A stretch of 7,097 nucleotides of DNA from Pseudomonadota bacterium (GTDB taxonomy: Bacteria > Pseudomonadota > Gammaproteobacteria > Burkholderiales > Burkholderiaceae_D), in NCBI GenBank assembly GCA_023435945.1, contig JAEZLB010000376.1, positions 1 through 7,097 on the forward strand, written 5' to 3'. This document shows, piece after piece, positions 1 through 7,097 of the stretch. The notes beneath the pieces are model-generated. The model was given only the letters and a program-made list of their open reading frames with translations. It was not told the origin of the DNA and made no database searches. Each line of letters starts with the position of its first letter. Position 1 is the stretch's first letter. The position numbers and the translations under genes are program-made.

Positions 1-63
1 GCGCTGGACCAGGGCCAGTTGCCGGGCCATGCCTTCATTGCCATCCTGGAGCCGGCTGCATGA
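1..63 (+). CDS. treZ: C-terminal tail of an upstream glycoside hydrolase, probably maltooligosyltrehalose trehalohydrolase (TreZ)
   Basis: Frame 1 is open from the window edge to a TGA at 61-63 and gives 20 residues ending LPGHAFIAILEPAA. A short hydrophobic strand after an LP turn is what the last beta-strand of the C-terminal domain of GH13 enzymes looks like, and TreZ proteins commonly end this way. The TGA overlaps the malQ start codon (ATGA), so this gene belongs to the same transcript. TreZ hydrolyses maltooligosyltrehalose to trehalose in the cytoplasm and is the obligate partner of TreY, which lies two genes downstream, so context supports treZ. The fragment alone cannot exclude another GH13 enzyme such as GlgX or GlgB. 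The reading frame is secure; the name is inferred mainly from the neighbours. Confidence 0.6.
   Translation, partial: ALDQGQLPGHAFIAILEPAA
48..51 (+). promoter_or_regulatory. Ribosome binding site of malQ inside the upstream gene
   Basis: GGAG at 48-51 lies 8 bases before the ATG at 60, within the last codons of the upstream gene. It supports 60 as the malQ start. Because it sits inside translated sequence next to the overlapping stop, translational coupling is likely. Confidence 0.6.
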
Positions 64-2228
64 AAGATGAGCTGCTACTGAAACTGGCACAGGCTGCCGG
101 CATTCAGGTCAATTGGACCGATGCGCTGGGCAACCGACAGCAAACCCATCCTGACAACCTGCGCAGGGTGCTGGAAGCATTGGACTTTCCATGCGCAAAT
201 GATGAACAGTGCAAAGCAAGCATGCAGCGCCTGGAACACCTGCAATCGCGCAGCAAGCTGCCGCCATTGCTGACCGCCCGCACCGGTCTGCCGCTGCGCC
301 TGCCGCATGAAACCGCGCTGCATGGGAAGCGCTACCGCATTCATCTGGAACAGGGCGGGCAAATCGAAGGCGTATTTCCCGACGATACCGGCCTGCCACT
401 GGACCTGCCAGGCATTCCGGCATTCGGCTATCATCGCTTGCAGGCCGGCGACCAGGAAACGATGCTGGCCGTGGCGCCAACCCGCGCATTTACCGTCAGC
501 GATGCGCTAGTTGCGGCAGCGCGTGATCCGGATGTGATGGAACATGAACACCTGTGGGGACTGGCTGCGCAACTATACAGCCTGCGCTCGCAAGGCGATG
601 GCGGCATCGGTCACTTCAGCGCCCTGGCCACCCTGGCCCGCTCGGCAGCACGCCATGGCGCTTCTGCATTGGCGATCAGCCCGGTACATGCGATGTTCTC
701 CGCCGACCGCAATCGCTTCAGTCCCTACAGCCCGTCCAGCCGCCTGTTCCTGAACGTACTGCATATCGACCCGGGCGCCGTACTCGGCCCCGAGGCACTG
801 CAGGAGGCCATTCGTGCGGGGGGCCGCACCACGGCGGAACGCATGGCGCAGCTTGAAAAGCTGGACCTCATAGACTGGCCCCAGGCCGCCGACATACGCC
901 TGCGCCTGCTGCGCCAGTTGTACCAGTTATTCCGCCAGCAAGGCCCGAACACCGAATTCGATGCTTTCAAGGCCGATGGGAGCGAGCTGCTGTTCGACCA
1001 TGCGCGTTATGAAGTCATTTCCTTGCACCGCTCCCATTGCGATTGGCGCGACTGGCAGGATGGATGGCGCAATCCCCGCAGCGCGACCGTCGATGCATTT
1101 GCTCATATCAACGCCACCGAAATCGATTTCCATCTTTTCCTGCAATGGCAGGCGGCGCGTGGACTGAAATCGGCGCAGCGGGAAGCGCGCTTCGCAGGCA
1201 TGCCGATCGGCCTGATCGCCGACCTGGCCATCGGTGCCGATATTGCCGGCAGCCAGGCCTGGAGCCGCCAGGACCAGATGCTGCTGAAGTTGTCGATAGG
1301 AGCGCCGCCCGACCTGCTGAATGTGCATGGACAGAACTGGGGCCTGGGCGCACTGTCTCCGTATGCAATGCGCATGCACGGATTCTCCTCTTATGTCGAA
1401 ATGCTGCGCGCCTCCTTTGCCTGCGCAGGCGGCATACGCATAGACCACGTACTGGGATTAAAACGCCTGTGGCTGGTACCGCAAGACTGCGATGCCACCC
1501 AGGGCGCGTATCTCAAGTATCCGCAAGAAGATTTGCTGCGCCTGATTGCGCTGGAATCGTGGCGGCATCATGCCATCGTGATCGGCGAAGACCTGGGCAC
1601 GGTGCCGTCCGGCTTCTCCGAGCAGATGGCGCATGCCGGTTTGCTGGGCATACGCCTGCTATGGTTCCAGCGAAACGGCAAGCGCTTCCTTGCCCCTGCC
1701 GAATGGTCGCCGGGTGCCATCGCGACCACCACGACGCATGATCTGCCGACGGTTGCGGGATGGTGGCAGGGAGTGGATATAGGCTGGCGCAGCAAGCTTG
1801 GTCTGCTGAAAGACGGCAACACTGAAAAGAAAGAACTCGCTCAGCGCAAGCAGGACAAAGCCGCGTTGTGGGAAGCCATGATGCAGGCTGAAGCGGCAAT
1901 GGACAAAGCCGAGGAAGAGACAGTGCACGATGATGCCCCAGAGACTGCATCGCTTCCTGCGCAAGCAGCAAGAAGATTTCCGTCAGAGCCGCCATTGCTT
2001 GAAGCGATACGCTTTGTGGGCGCCAGCGCTGCACCGCTTGCCCTGCTTCCCATGGAAGACGCGCTCGGCCTGCCCGAACAACCCAACCTGCCAGGCACCA
2101 TCGACCAGCATCCCAACTGGCGACGCAGGCTCCCCGGCGAGATCGACGGTATACTCGACGATCCTGACGTTAATCGCAGACTGAACGCCCTGGATCAGTC
2201 TCGTCGCCATTGGGGAGAATCAGAATGA
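60..2228 (+). CDS. malQ: 4-alpha-glucanotransferase (amylomaltase, GH77)
   Basis: This 722-residue cytoplasmic enzyme transfers alpha-1,4-glucan segments between maltodextrins, releasing glucose and building longer chains. Residues 1-60 form a small helical N-terminal part and about 75-145 a beta-rich MalQ-type N-terminal domain. The GH77 barrel follows, opening with WGLAAQLYSLRS at 166-177. The three catalytic residues are visible: nucleophile Asp462 in GGIRIDH, acid/base Glu510 in IVIGEDLG, and Asp561 in TTTTHDLPT. The family C-terminal signature EQPNLPGT...HPNWRRRL is at 673-691. Residues about 586-632 form a Lys/Glu/Ala-rich, probably helical and then acidic segment, slightly longer than I expect and of no known function. 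E. coli MalQ has 694 residues, so the length is normal. The start at 60 overlaps the upstream stop and has a Shine-Dalgarno site. No signal peptide is seen. Its place between the TreZ-like tail and treY suggests it serves trehalose synthesis by re-extending short maltodextrins rather than maltose uptake. The family call is near certain; the pathway role is inferred. Confidence 0.96.
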   Translation: MKDELLLKLAQAAGIQVNWTDALGNRQQTHPDNLRRVLEALDFPCANDEQCKASMQRLEHLQSRSKLPPLLTARTGLPLRLPHETALHGKRYRIHLEQGGQIEGVFPDDTGLPLDLPGIPAFGYHRLQAGDQETMLAVAPTRAFTVSDALVAAARDPDVMEHEHLWGLAAQLYSLRSQGDGGIGHFSALATLARSAARHGASALAISPVHAMFSADRNRFSPYSPSSRLFLNVLHIDPGAVLGPEALQEAIRAGGRTTAERMAQLEKLDLIDWPQAADIRLRLLRQLYQLFRQQGPNTEFDAFKADGSELLFDHARYEVISLHRSHCDWRDWQDGWRNPRSATVDAFAHINATEIDFHLFLQWQAARGLKSAQREARFAGMPIGLIADLAIGADIAGSQAWSRQDQMLLKLSIGAPPDLLNVHGQNWGLGALSPYAMRMHGFSSYVEMLRASFACAGGIRIDHVLGLKRLWLVPQDCDATQGAYLKYPQEDLLRLIALESWRHHAIVIGEDLGTVPSGFSEQMAHAGLLGIRLLWFQRNGKRFLAPAEWSPGAIATTTTHDLPTVAGWWQGVDIGWRSKLGLLKDGNTEKKELAQRKQDKAALWEAMMQAEAAMDKAEEETVHDDAPETASLPAQAARRFPSEPPLLEAIRFVGASAAPLALLPMEDALGLPEQPNLPGTIDQHPNWRRRLPGEIDGILDDPDVNRRLNALDQSRRHWGESE
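2212..2217 (+). promoter_or_regulatory. Ribosome binding site of treY, which decides its start
   Basis: GGGGAG at 2212-2217 lies 7 bases before the ATG at 2225, inside the last codons of malQ. An in-frame TTG at 2210 overlaps this site and would have no binding site of its own at a usable distance. The site therefore favours 2225 as the treY start, and that start overlaps the malQ stop as ATGA. Confidence 0.75.
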
Positions 2229-5017
2229 GCATGCCGCGCGCTACGGCGAGACTGCAGTTTCACAAGGAATTTACCTTCGATCATGCCTACGATCTGGTCG
2301 ATTATTACGCACAGCTCGGCATCAGCCATATCTACGCTTCGCCTATCCTGACAGCCAGAGCAGGCTCTACCCATGGTTACGATGTCGTCGATCCCACGGC
2401 CATCAATCCCGAACTGGGCGGCGAAAGTGGTTTCCGGCGCTTTGCACAGCGCGTGAAAGATGCCGGCATGGGTATCCTGCTGGACATCGTACCCAATCAC
2501 ATGGGCGTGGGACCGGAGAATCCCTGGTGGCAGCACGTTCTGGAATGGGGCCCCACCAGCCCTTATGCAGCCTGGTTCGACATCAACTGGGAAAGTGCCG
2601 ACCCGGCACTGCGCAACAAGGTGCTTGCCCCCTTCCTGGGCCAGCCTTACGGCAAGGCACTGGCGGCCGGCGAAATCACGCTCCAGTACGACAAGCAAAC
2701 GGGCAAGTTCTACATCGATTATTTTGGTAACCGCTTTCCGCTCGCGCCCCACAGCTATAGCGAAATACTGCGCGAATCCGAGACCAGCGACCTGATGTTC
2801 GCGGTCACTGCTTTCAACCAGTTGCGCCAGAAAATCGATACCAAGGACCAGGAAAACGCGTTCGAAGTAGCGGTGCAGATGCTGCAGGGTCTGGGGCTGG
2901 CCGACAATGGCCGCGAGGCAATCGATTCTGCGCTGTCGGCCTTCTCCGCCGATACACCGGAAGGCCTGGACCTGCTGCACCGCCTGCTGGAAATCCAGCA
3001 TTACCGCCTGACCTGGTGGCGCAATGCTGCCGAGGAAATCAACTGGCGACGCTTCTTCGAAGTTTCCGACCTCGCCGGGGTGCGCGTGGGCGTCAATGAA
3101 GTATTCGAAGCGACGCACAAGAAAATTTTCGAACTCTATCAGGCCGGGCTGATAGACGGTGTGCGCCTGGACCATATCGACGGGCTGGCGCATCCTGCAC
3201 TGTATTGCCTGAAACTGCGCCAGCGCCTGCAATCGCTGCGCCCGGATCATCGTCCCTACATCATCGTCGAGAAGATTCTCGCTGCCAATGAACATCTGCC
3301 ATCCGAATGGGGCGTGGATGGGACTACCGGCTATGAATTCATGGACCAGGTCAGCGCCTTGCTGCACGATCCGGCGGGCGAAGCTCCCCTGACCCGCTTG
3401 TGGTCCGATATGAGCGGTAACAGCCGCTCTTACGAGGAAGAGGTACGCGCTGCGCGCCGCCAGCTGATTATCGAAAACTTTGCTGGCGAATTCGATGCAC
3501 TGGCGCGTACGCTCCACGCGATTGCCCGCAGCGACATGACCACCCGCGACTATTCGCTGGCGGCCATCAAGCGCTGCCTGGCCGAACTGCTGATTCATTT
3601 CCCCGTGTATCGCACCTATCCGCACCCGCAAGGCCGCAGCGTGGCCGACCAGCATGTGTTCCAGCAGGCCAAGCAAGGCGCGCAATCCGGCCTGCGCCGG
3701 GCCGACTGGCCGCTGCTGGATGAACTCGACAACTGGCTGGGCGGTAAACCCGCGCTCAGTTATGCCAATACCGAAGTACGCGCACTATGCCTGCGCGCCA
3801 CCACGCAATTCCAGCAACTGACGCCCCCGCTGGCAGCCAAGTCGGTCGAGGATACCGCCTTCTATCGCTATGGCCGCCTGCTGTCGCGTAACGAGGTCGG
3901 TGCCGAGCCGGATCGTTTTTCGATGTCATCCGGCGATTTCCATCGTGCCTGCGAAGAACGCCTCAAGCGTTTCCCGCATAGCCTGCTGGCGACTGCCACG
4001 CACGATCACAAGCGCGGCGAAGATGTGCGCATGCGCCTTGCGGGCATCAGCGAACTGGCTACCGAATGGGATCAGGCGGTACGTCGCTGGATGAGCATCA
4101 ATGCGCCGCTGAAGAAAGACCTGGGCACGACTGCTGAAGGCTTGCCGCAACCAGCCCCTGGTGCCGCCGATGAAATGATGCTGTACCAGATGCTGGTGGG
4201 TGCCTGGCCTGTGGATTTGAAGATGGATGATATCGAAGGTATCAAGGCTTTTGCGGAACGAATCACCCAGTGGCAAACCAAGGCATTACGCGAATCCAAG
4301 CGTTCCTCCAGCTGGGTACTGCCGGACGAGGACTATGAAAACGCCTGCCGCGAATTCCTGAGCGGGATACTGGAAAAGCGGGACAAGGATGAAAATTTCC
4401 TGCAGGAGCTGCTGCAATGGGTGGAGAAGCTGACGGTACTGGGCGCCGTCAACAGCTTCAGCCAGACCTTGCTGAGACTGACCGTTCCGGGTGTGCCGGA
4501 TCTCTATCAGGGCACTGAATTTTGGGATCTCAGCCTGGTCGATCCCGATAACCGCCGACCGGTGGACTACGCGGCACGCAAGCAAAGCCTGGCTTCGGCT
4601 GACCAAGCCATCCATAATCTCAATGCATGGCGCAGCGGCACGGTAAAGCAGCAGGTGATATGGCATGCTCTCAAATTGCGGCAGCAGCACCCGGATCTGT
4701 TTGCACAAGGAAGCTATCAGCCGCTGCAGGCAAGCGGCGCCTGCGCGGCCAACGTATTGGCCTTCGCACGTGAACATGAAGGCAAATCCATGATGACCAT
4801 TACCTCCCGCCTGACGCATGAGCTGCTGGGGGGCGAAGCGTCGCCCCTTGTTCCTGCCTCGGCATGGAGCGACACGATGGTCCAACTGCCTGGTCCGGAC
4901 AAGGGAGCATGGATAGACGTACTGACTGGCCGACGCCATGAAGCCAAAGACGGCAAGCTTGCGTTATCCGATCTGCTGTCTGTATTGCCGGTGGCGCTTC
5001 TGGAATCGGTAAATTAA
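2225..5017 (+). CDS. treY: Maltooligosyltrehalose synthase (GH13, TreY)
   Basis: This intramolecular transglucosidase turns the reducing-end alpha-1,4 linkage of a maltodextrin into alpha,alpha-1,1, giving maltooligosyltrehalose for TreZ. With the ATG at 2225 it has 930 residues. The protein opens with the TreY-typical PRATARLQFHKEFTF (4-18) and SPILTARAGSTHGYDVVDP (39-57). GH13 region I is DIVPNHM (87-93). Region II is GVRLDHIDG with nucleophile Asp316. Region III is IIVEKIL with acid/base Glu349. Region IV is TATHDHKRGEDVR (590-602) with Asp594. The C-terminal signature VPGVPDLYQGTEFWD, followed by LVDPDNRRPVDY, is at 754-782. Characterised TreY proteins from Arthrobacter (775 residues) and Sulfolobus (720) are shorter; the extra length lies partly before region II and partly between regions III and IV, as I recall for proteobacterial homologues. 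His595 stands where I expect Thr in the family motif THDTKR. The first codons overlap malQ by 4 bases, so the two are probably coupled. No frameshift, signal peptide or membrane segment is seen. Confidence 0.96.
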   Translation: MSMPRATARLQFHKEFTFDHAYDLVDYYAQLGISHIYASPILTARAGSTHGYDVVDPTAINPELGGESGFRRFAQRVKDAGMGILLDIVPNHMGVGPENPWWQHVLEWGPTSPYAAWFDINWESADPALRNKVLAPFLGQPYGKALAAGEITLQYDKQTGKFYIDYFGNRFPLAPHSYSEILRESETSDLMFAVTAFNQLRQKIDTKDQENAFEVAVQMLQGLGLADNGREAIDSALSAFSADTPEGLDLLHRLLEIQHYRLTWWRNAAEEINWRRFFEVSDLAGVRVGVNEVFEATHKKIFELYQAGLIDGVRLDHIDGLAHPALYCLKLRQRLQSLRPDHRPYIIVEKILAANEHLPSEWGVDGTTGYEFMDQVSALLHDPAGEAPLTRLWSDMSGNSRSYEEEVRAARRQLIIENFAGEFDALARTLHAIARSDMTTRDYSLAAIKRCLAELLIHFPVYRTYPHPQGRSVADQHVFQQAKQGAQSGLRRADWPLLDELDNWLGGKPALSYANTEVRALCLRATTQFQQLTPPLAAKSVEDTAFYRYGRLLSRNEVGAEPDRFSMSSGDFHRACEERLKRFPHSLLATATHDHKRGEDVRMRLAGISELATEWDQAVRRWMSINAPLKKDLGTTAEGLPQPAPGAADEMMLYQMLVGAWPVDLKMDDIEGIKAFAERITQWQTKALRESKRSSSWVLPDEDYENACREFLSGILEKRDKDENFLQELLQWVEKLTVLGAVNSFSQTLLRLTVPGVPDLYQGTEFWDLSLVDPDNRRPVDYAARKQSLASADQAIHNLNAWRSGTVKQQVIWHALKLRQQHPDLFAQGSYQPLQASGACAANVLAFAREHEGKSMMTITSRLTHELLGGEASPLVPASAWSDTMVQLPGPDKGAWIDVLTGRRHEAKDGKLALSDLLSVLPVALLESVN

Positions 5018-5029
5018 TTTCTGACACCA

Positions 5030-5054
5030 TGGGTCAGGATGCGGTCCTGACCCA
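5030..5054. terminator. Perfect hairpin between convergent genes, possible bidirectional terminator
   Basis: TGGGTCAGGA at 5030-5039 and TCCTGACCCA at 5045-5054 are exact inverted repeats with a 5-base loop, TGCGG. The stem lies 12 bases past the treY stop and covers the stop codon (5034-5036) and the last codons of the convergent debranching gene. Its placement fits a shared 3' end that stops or stabilises both transcripts. No clean T-run follows on either strand: the + side continues GCAACGCAGC, and the - side reaches GAAATTAATTT only after about 8 further bases. It is therefore not a textbook intrinsic terminator. The stem itself is certain; its function is inferred from position. Confidence 0.55.
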
Positions 5055-7079
5055 GCAACGCAGCACTTCCGCCACACTCCACGCCTGCGCCATGCAGCCG
5101 CGCGGCGCATAAGGCGGCTCCGCATCGAAAATCTCGCTGATGGTACCCAGCCCTGCTTCCTCCAGATGGGCTTCGAATCCCATCAGGAATTTGCGCGCAC
5201 CTTCCTTGTCATCGGCATGCACTTTAAGCCAGGCATCGATGAATGGCCCTATCAACCAGCCCCATACTGTGCCCTGATGATAAGCGGCATCGCGCGCCAC
5301 CAGGTCGCCCACATAACTTTGCTTGTAGTCGGGATGACCGGGCGCCAGCGAACGCAAGCCTACCGGCGTCAGCAGGCGGTCATGCACAGTTTCTACCACA
5401 GCAGCCCAGCGGTGCTGGTCCAGCACCGGATAATCCAGCGCCACTGCGAAGATCTGGTTCGGCCGACAGGCTGTATCGTCCGGCCCCATGCCATCGACCA
5501 CGTCATACAGGTACCCTCCCTCCTCGTACCAGAAACGCCGGTTGAATGAGGTTCGCGTTTTCTCGGCATGAGCCAACAACCATTGCGCCGCTTCACTGCC
5601 CTGTTCTTCACTGATCCAGTCGTGCAGCAGCATCAGGGCGTTGTACCAGAGTGCATTCAGCTCGACCGCTTTTCCGCGCCGCGGCGTCACCACCCAGTCG
5701 CCGACCTTGGCATCCATCCATGTCAGCTGGTAATCCTCCTGTCCCTGGCGCAGCAGGCCATCGTCAGGGTCTATGCCTATGTTGAACCGCGTGCCCGTCA
5801 GGTGATGGTCTATGATATCCAGCAGCTTGGGCAGAATGGCACGCAAGGTTTGGCGGTCGTCCGTTGCATTGACGTAACGGTGCAGCGCATGGAAGAACCA
5901 CAGTGTCGCGTCGGCGGTGTGATAAAGGCCGGTCTTGTCATGCTCAGGAAACATGTTGGGAATCAGGCCGTCTCGCACGTAGTTGGAAAAGGTGCGCAGG
6001 ATATAGCCCGCCTCGCGATGACGGCCAGTTACAATCGTCAGTCCTTCCAGGCTGATCATGGTGTCGCGACCCCAGTCGGTGAACCAGTGATAACCGGCAA
6101 TCACGGTTTTCGCCTGGTGGCCGACCGCATGCGCCCGTGCGGTTTCTGCGAGCCGCCCTGCCGGCGTGATGATGAACTGGTCGGCCGCCAGCACCATTTC
6201 CGCGGCCATGCCGCTGCGCGCAGACGGATCAGCAATACTGATCAGGTTGCGGCGCCGGGTCAGTTCTGCCTCGTACGCTTGCTCGGGTGTCAAGGCACCC
6301 ACCACATCCCAGCTTTCGCTGGACGCTACCAGCGTTGCGGCCTTCCCTTCCGACAGCGTTATGCAAAATTTTCCCGGGCTCCAGTGCTCGCCCACCGAGG
6401 GATAACCGCGATCCTCTTCCAGCCGGAAAAAGATGTCGTCACGCTGGCGGCGATCGATGGTAAAACTGGCCCGCTCTCCATACATTCTCAGGCGCAGGGG
6501 AGGATAGCGACCATCACTATGCAGCTCAAACTGTTCGTCACGCATGGACAGCGTGTAGGCGGATACGAAATTCTGATCAACAGTCGCTTCCTGGGGCCGG
6601 AAATGCATGGTGGGACGCAGCTCCAAACGGATGCTGCTATCGCATTTCATCACGCTATAGCTGACATACACCGTATTCTGCCGATGCGGCATCACGATAC
6701 GCTTTTCCACTATCGTGTCGCCCAACGCATATGTCCAGACCGGCAATCCCATCTCCAGGCGGAATTCTTTCAAGTACCGAAAACCCGGAACGTACATGCG
6801 CCGGTCCACCAGCTCCTCTCCTGTCAGCTCCACGACACTGTCGTCCGGCAGAATGAGGCGCGCACCCAGATGGCTGAGCATCACGATGCGCCCCAGCGGA
6901 GCAGGCAATGCAGCAACCAGACCGCCGTGATAGCGGCGCGTTACTGCGCCCGCGATGGTGCCGGAAGCGTAACCTCCCAGCCCGTTTGTGACCAGCCATT
7001 CCCGTGACAACAAAGGCTCAGGACTTTCATCGGCCCATGAATTACTGGACATGCTTCGGATTACTATGCTTTCCAACAT
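5034..7079 (-). CDS. Amylo-alpha-1,6-glucosidase / glycogen debranching enzyme (GH133, GDE_C type)
   Basis: This 681-residue cytoplasmic enzyme is expected to hydrolyse alpha-1,6-linked glucose at branch stubs of glycogen or limit dextrins. Residues 27-70 carry the N-terminal debranching-domain signature WLVTNGLGGYASGTI...TRRYHGGL. From about 290 onward lies the (alpha/alpha)6 catalytic domain with the family motifs GYHWFTDWGRDT (329-340), LYHTADATLWFF (385-396), LTWMDAKVGDW (452-462), GLRSLAPGHPDY (574-585), YHQGTVWGWLIGPF (600-613) and ISEIFDAEPPYAPRGC (647-662). By analogy with eukaryotic debranching enzyme, Asp456 and Glu649 are the best candidates for the catalytic acid and base; this assignment is inference. 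The ATG at 7079 has AGGAGA 8 bases upstream; Met10 (7052) is a weaker alternative. The protein is a different family from GlgX (GH13), which does a similar job in many bacteria. It converges on treY with 16 bp between stops, so it is a separate transcription unit entering from the right. The frame is intact and no signal peptide is seen. Confidence 0.93.
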   Translation of the reverse strand: MLESIVIRSMSSNSWADESPEPLLSREWLVTNGLGGYASGTIAGAVTRRYHGGLVAALPAPLGRIVMLSHLGARLILPDDSVVELTGEELVDRRMYVPGFRYLKEFRLEMGLPVWTYALGDTIVEKRIVMPHRQNTVYVSYSVMKCDSSIRLELRPTMHFRPQEATVDQNFVSAYTLSMRDEQFELHSDGRYPPLRLRMYGERASFTIDRRQRDDIFFRLEEDRGYPSVGEHWSPGKFCITLSEGKAATLVASSESWDVVGALTPEQAYEAELTRRRNLISIADPSARSGMAAEMVLAADQFIITPAGRLAETARAHAVGHQAKTVIAGYHWFTDWGRDTMISLEGLTIVTGRHREAGYILRTFSNYVRDGLIPNMFPEHDKTGLYHTADATLWFFHALHRYVNATDDRQTLRAILPKLLDIIDHHLTGTRFNIGIDPDDGLLRQGQEDYQLTWMDAKVGDWVVTPRRGKAVELNALWYNALMLLHDWISEEQGSEAAQWLLAHAEKTRTSFNRRFWYEEGGYLYDVVDGMGPDDTACRPNQIFAVALDYPVLDQHRWAAVVETVHDRLLTPVGLRSLAPGHPDYKQSYVGDLVARDAAYHQGTVWGWLIGPFIDAWLKVHADDKEGARKFLMGFEAHLEEAGLGTISEIFDAEPPYAPRGCMAQAWSVAEVLRCWVRTAS

Positions 7080-7087
7080 GGGTCGAC

Positions 7088-7093
7088 TCTCCT
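7088..7093 (-). promoter_or_regulatory. Ribosome binding site of the debranching gene
   Basis: On the - strand AGGAGA lies 8 bases before the ATG at 7079-7077. It supports that start over the internal ATG at 7052. The promoter of this gene must lie beyond the right edge. Confidence 0.75.
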
Positions 7094-7097
7094 GATA

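Noticed and set aside
927..1448. 173-codon open frame on the - strand opposite the MalQ barrel
   Set aside because: Same register effect. The translation shows no domain and lies across the conserved GH77 core.
1037..1741. 234-codon + strand frame inside malQ
   Set aside because: It is rich in Arg, Ala and Pro in the way typical of a frame-shifted GC-rich gene, and overlaps the catalytic core of malQ.
2210..2224. Upstream TTG as start of treY, adding five residues
   Set aside because: The TTG overlaps the Shine-Dalgarno sequence itself. The ATG at 2225 has correct spacing and gives the usual ATGA overlap.
2195..3685. 496-codon open frame on the - strand opposite the start of treY
   Set aside because: Its codons lie in exact register with those of treY, so it stays open simply because treY avoids TTA, TCA and CTA. 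The translation resembles no family I know, and treY on the + strand is unmistakable.
5018..5033. Promoter or small gene between treY and the debranching gene
   Set aside because: Only 16 bases separate the two stop codons, and both genes end here, so no promoter for either is expected.
5568..7007. 479-codon open frame on the + strand opposite the debranching gene
   Set aside because: It is again in exact codon register with the gene on the other strand and reflects rare TTA/TCA/CTA codons there. It has no recognisable domain or good start site.
1..7097. Mobile element, CRISPR array, phage, toxin-antitoxin or defence system
   Set aside because: The window is filled by intact carbohydrate-metabolism genes of uniform base and codon use. 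I saw no transposase, integrase, direct-repeat array or tRNA.

Overview
The window holds a storage-polysaccharide and trehalose block from a GC-rich (by eye about 60%) Gram-negative chromosome. Protein style, codon use and gene order suggest a betaproteobacterium, perhaps Burkholderiales/Oxalobacteraceae or a relative. That placement is inference from family resemblance; no rRNA or other marker is present.

Layout: three full-length genes and one gene tail fill almost every base. On the + strand, the last 20 codons of an upstream gene (probably treZ) overlap malQ (60-2228) by an ATGA, and malQ overlaps treY (2225-5017) by a second ATGA. This is a tightly coupled trehalose operon running in from the left. 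On the - strand, a GH133-type amylo-alpha-1,6-glucosidase / glycogen debranching gene (7079-5034) runs toward treY. Only 16 bp separate the two stop codons. A perfect 10-bp hairpin (5030-5054) sits at this convergence and covers the stop codon and last codons of the debranching gene. The right edge (7080-7097) holds the ribosome binding site of that gene; its promoter lies outside the window.

How the genes fit together: the debranching enzyme would remove alpha-1,6 branches from glycogen or limit dextrins. MalQ would disproportionate short maltodextrins into longer chains. TreY converts the reducing-end alpha-1,4 bond of a maltodextrin into the alpha,alpha-1,1 bond of maltooligosyltrehalose. 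TreZ, if the upstream tail is correctly assigned, then releases trehalose. All catalytic residues expected for MalQ and TreY are in place, and all three complete reading frames are intact.

No mobile element, CRISPR array, RNA gene or unknown system was seen. No gene-free stretch exceeds 20 bases. The points worth a second look are modest: MalQ sandwiched between the TreZ-like tail and TreY, a possible split debranching enzyme (MalQ plus GH133), the convergent hairpin with its repeat-like surroundings, and one substitution in a TreY active-site motif.
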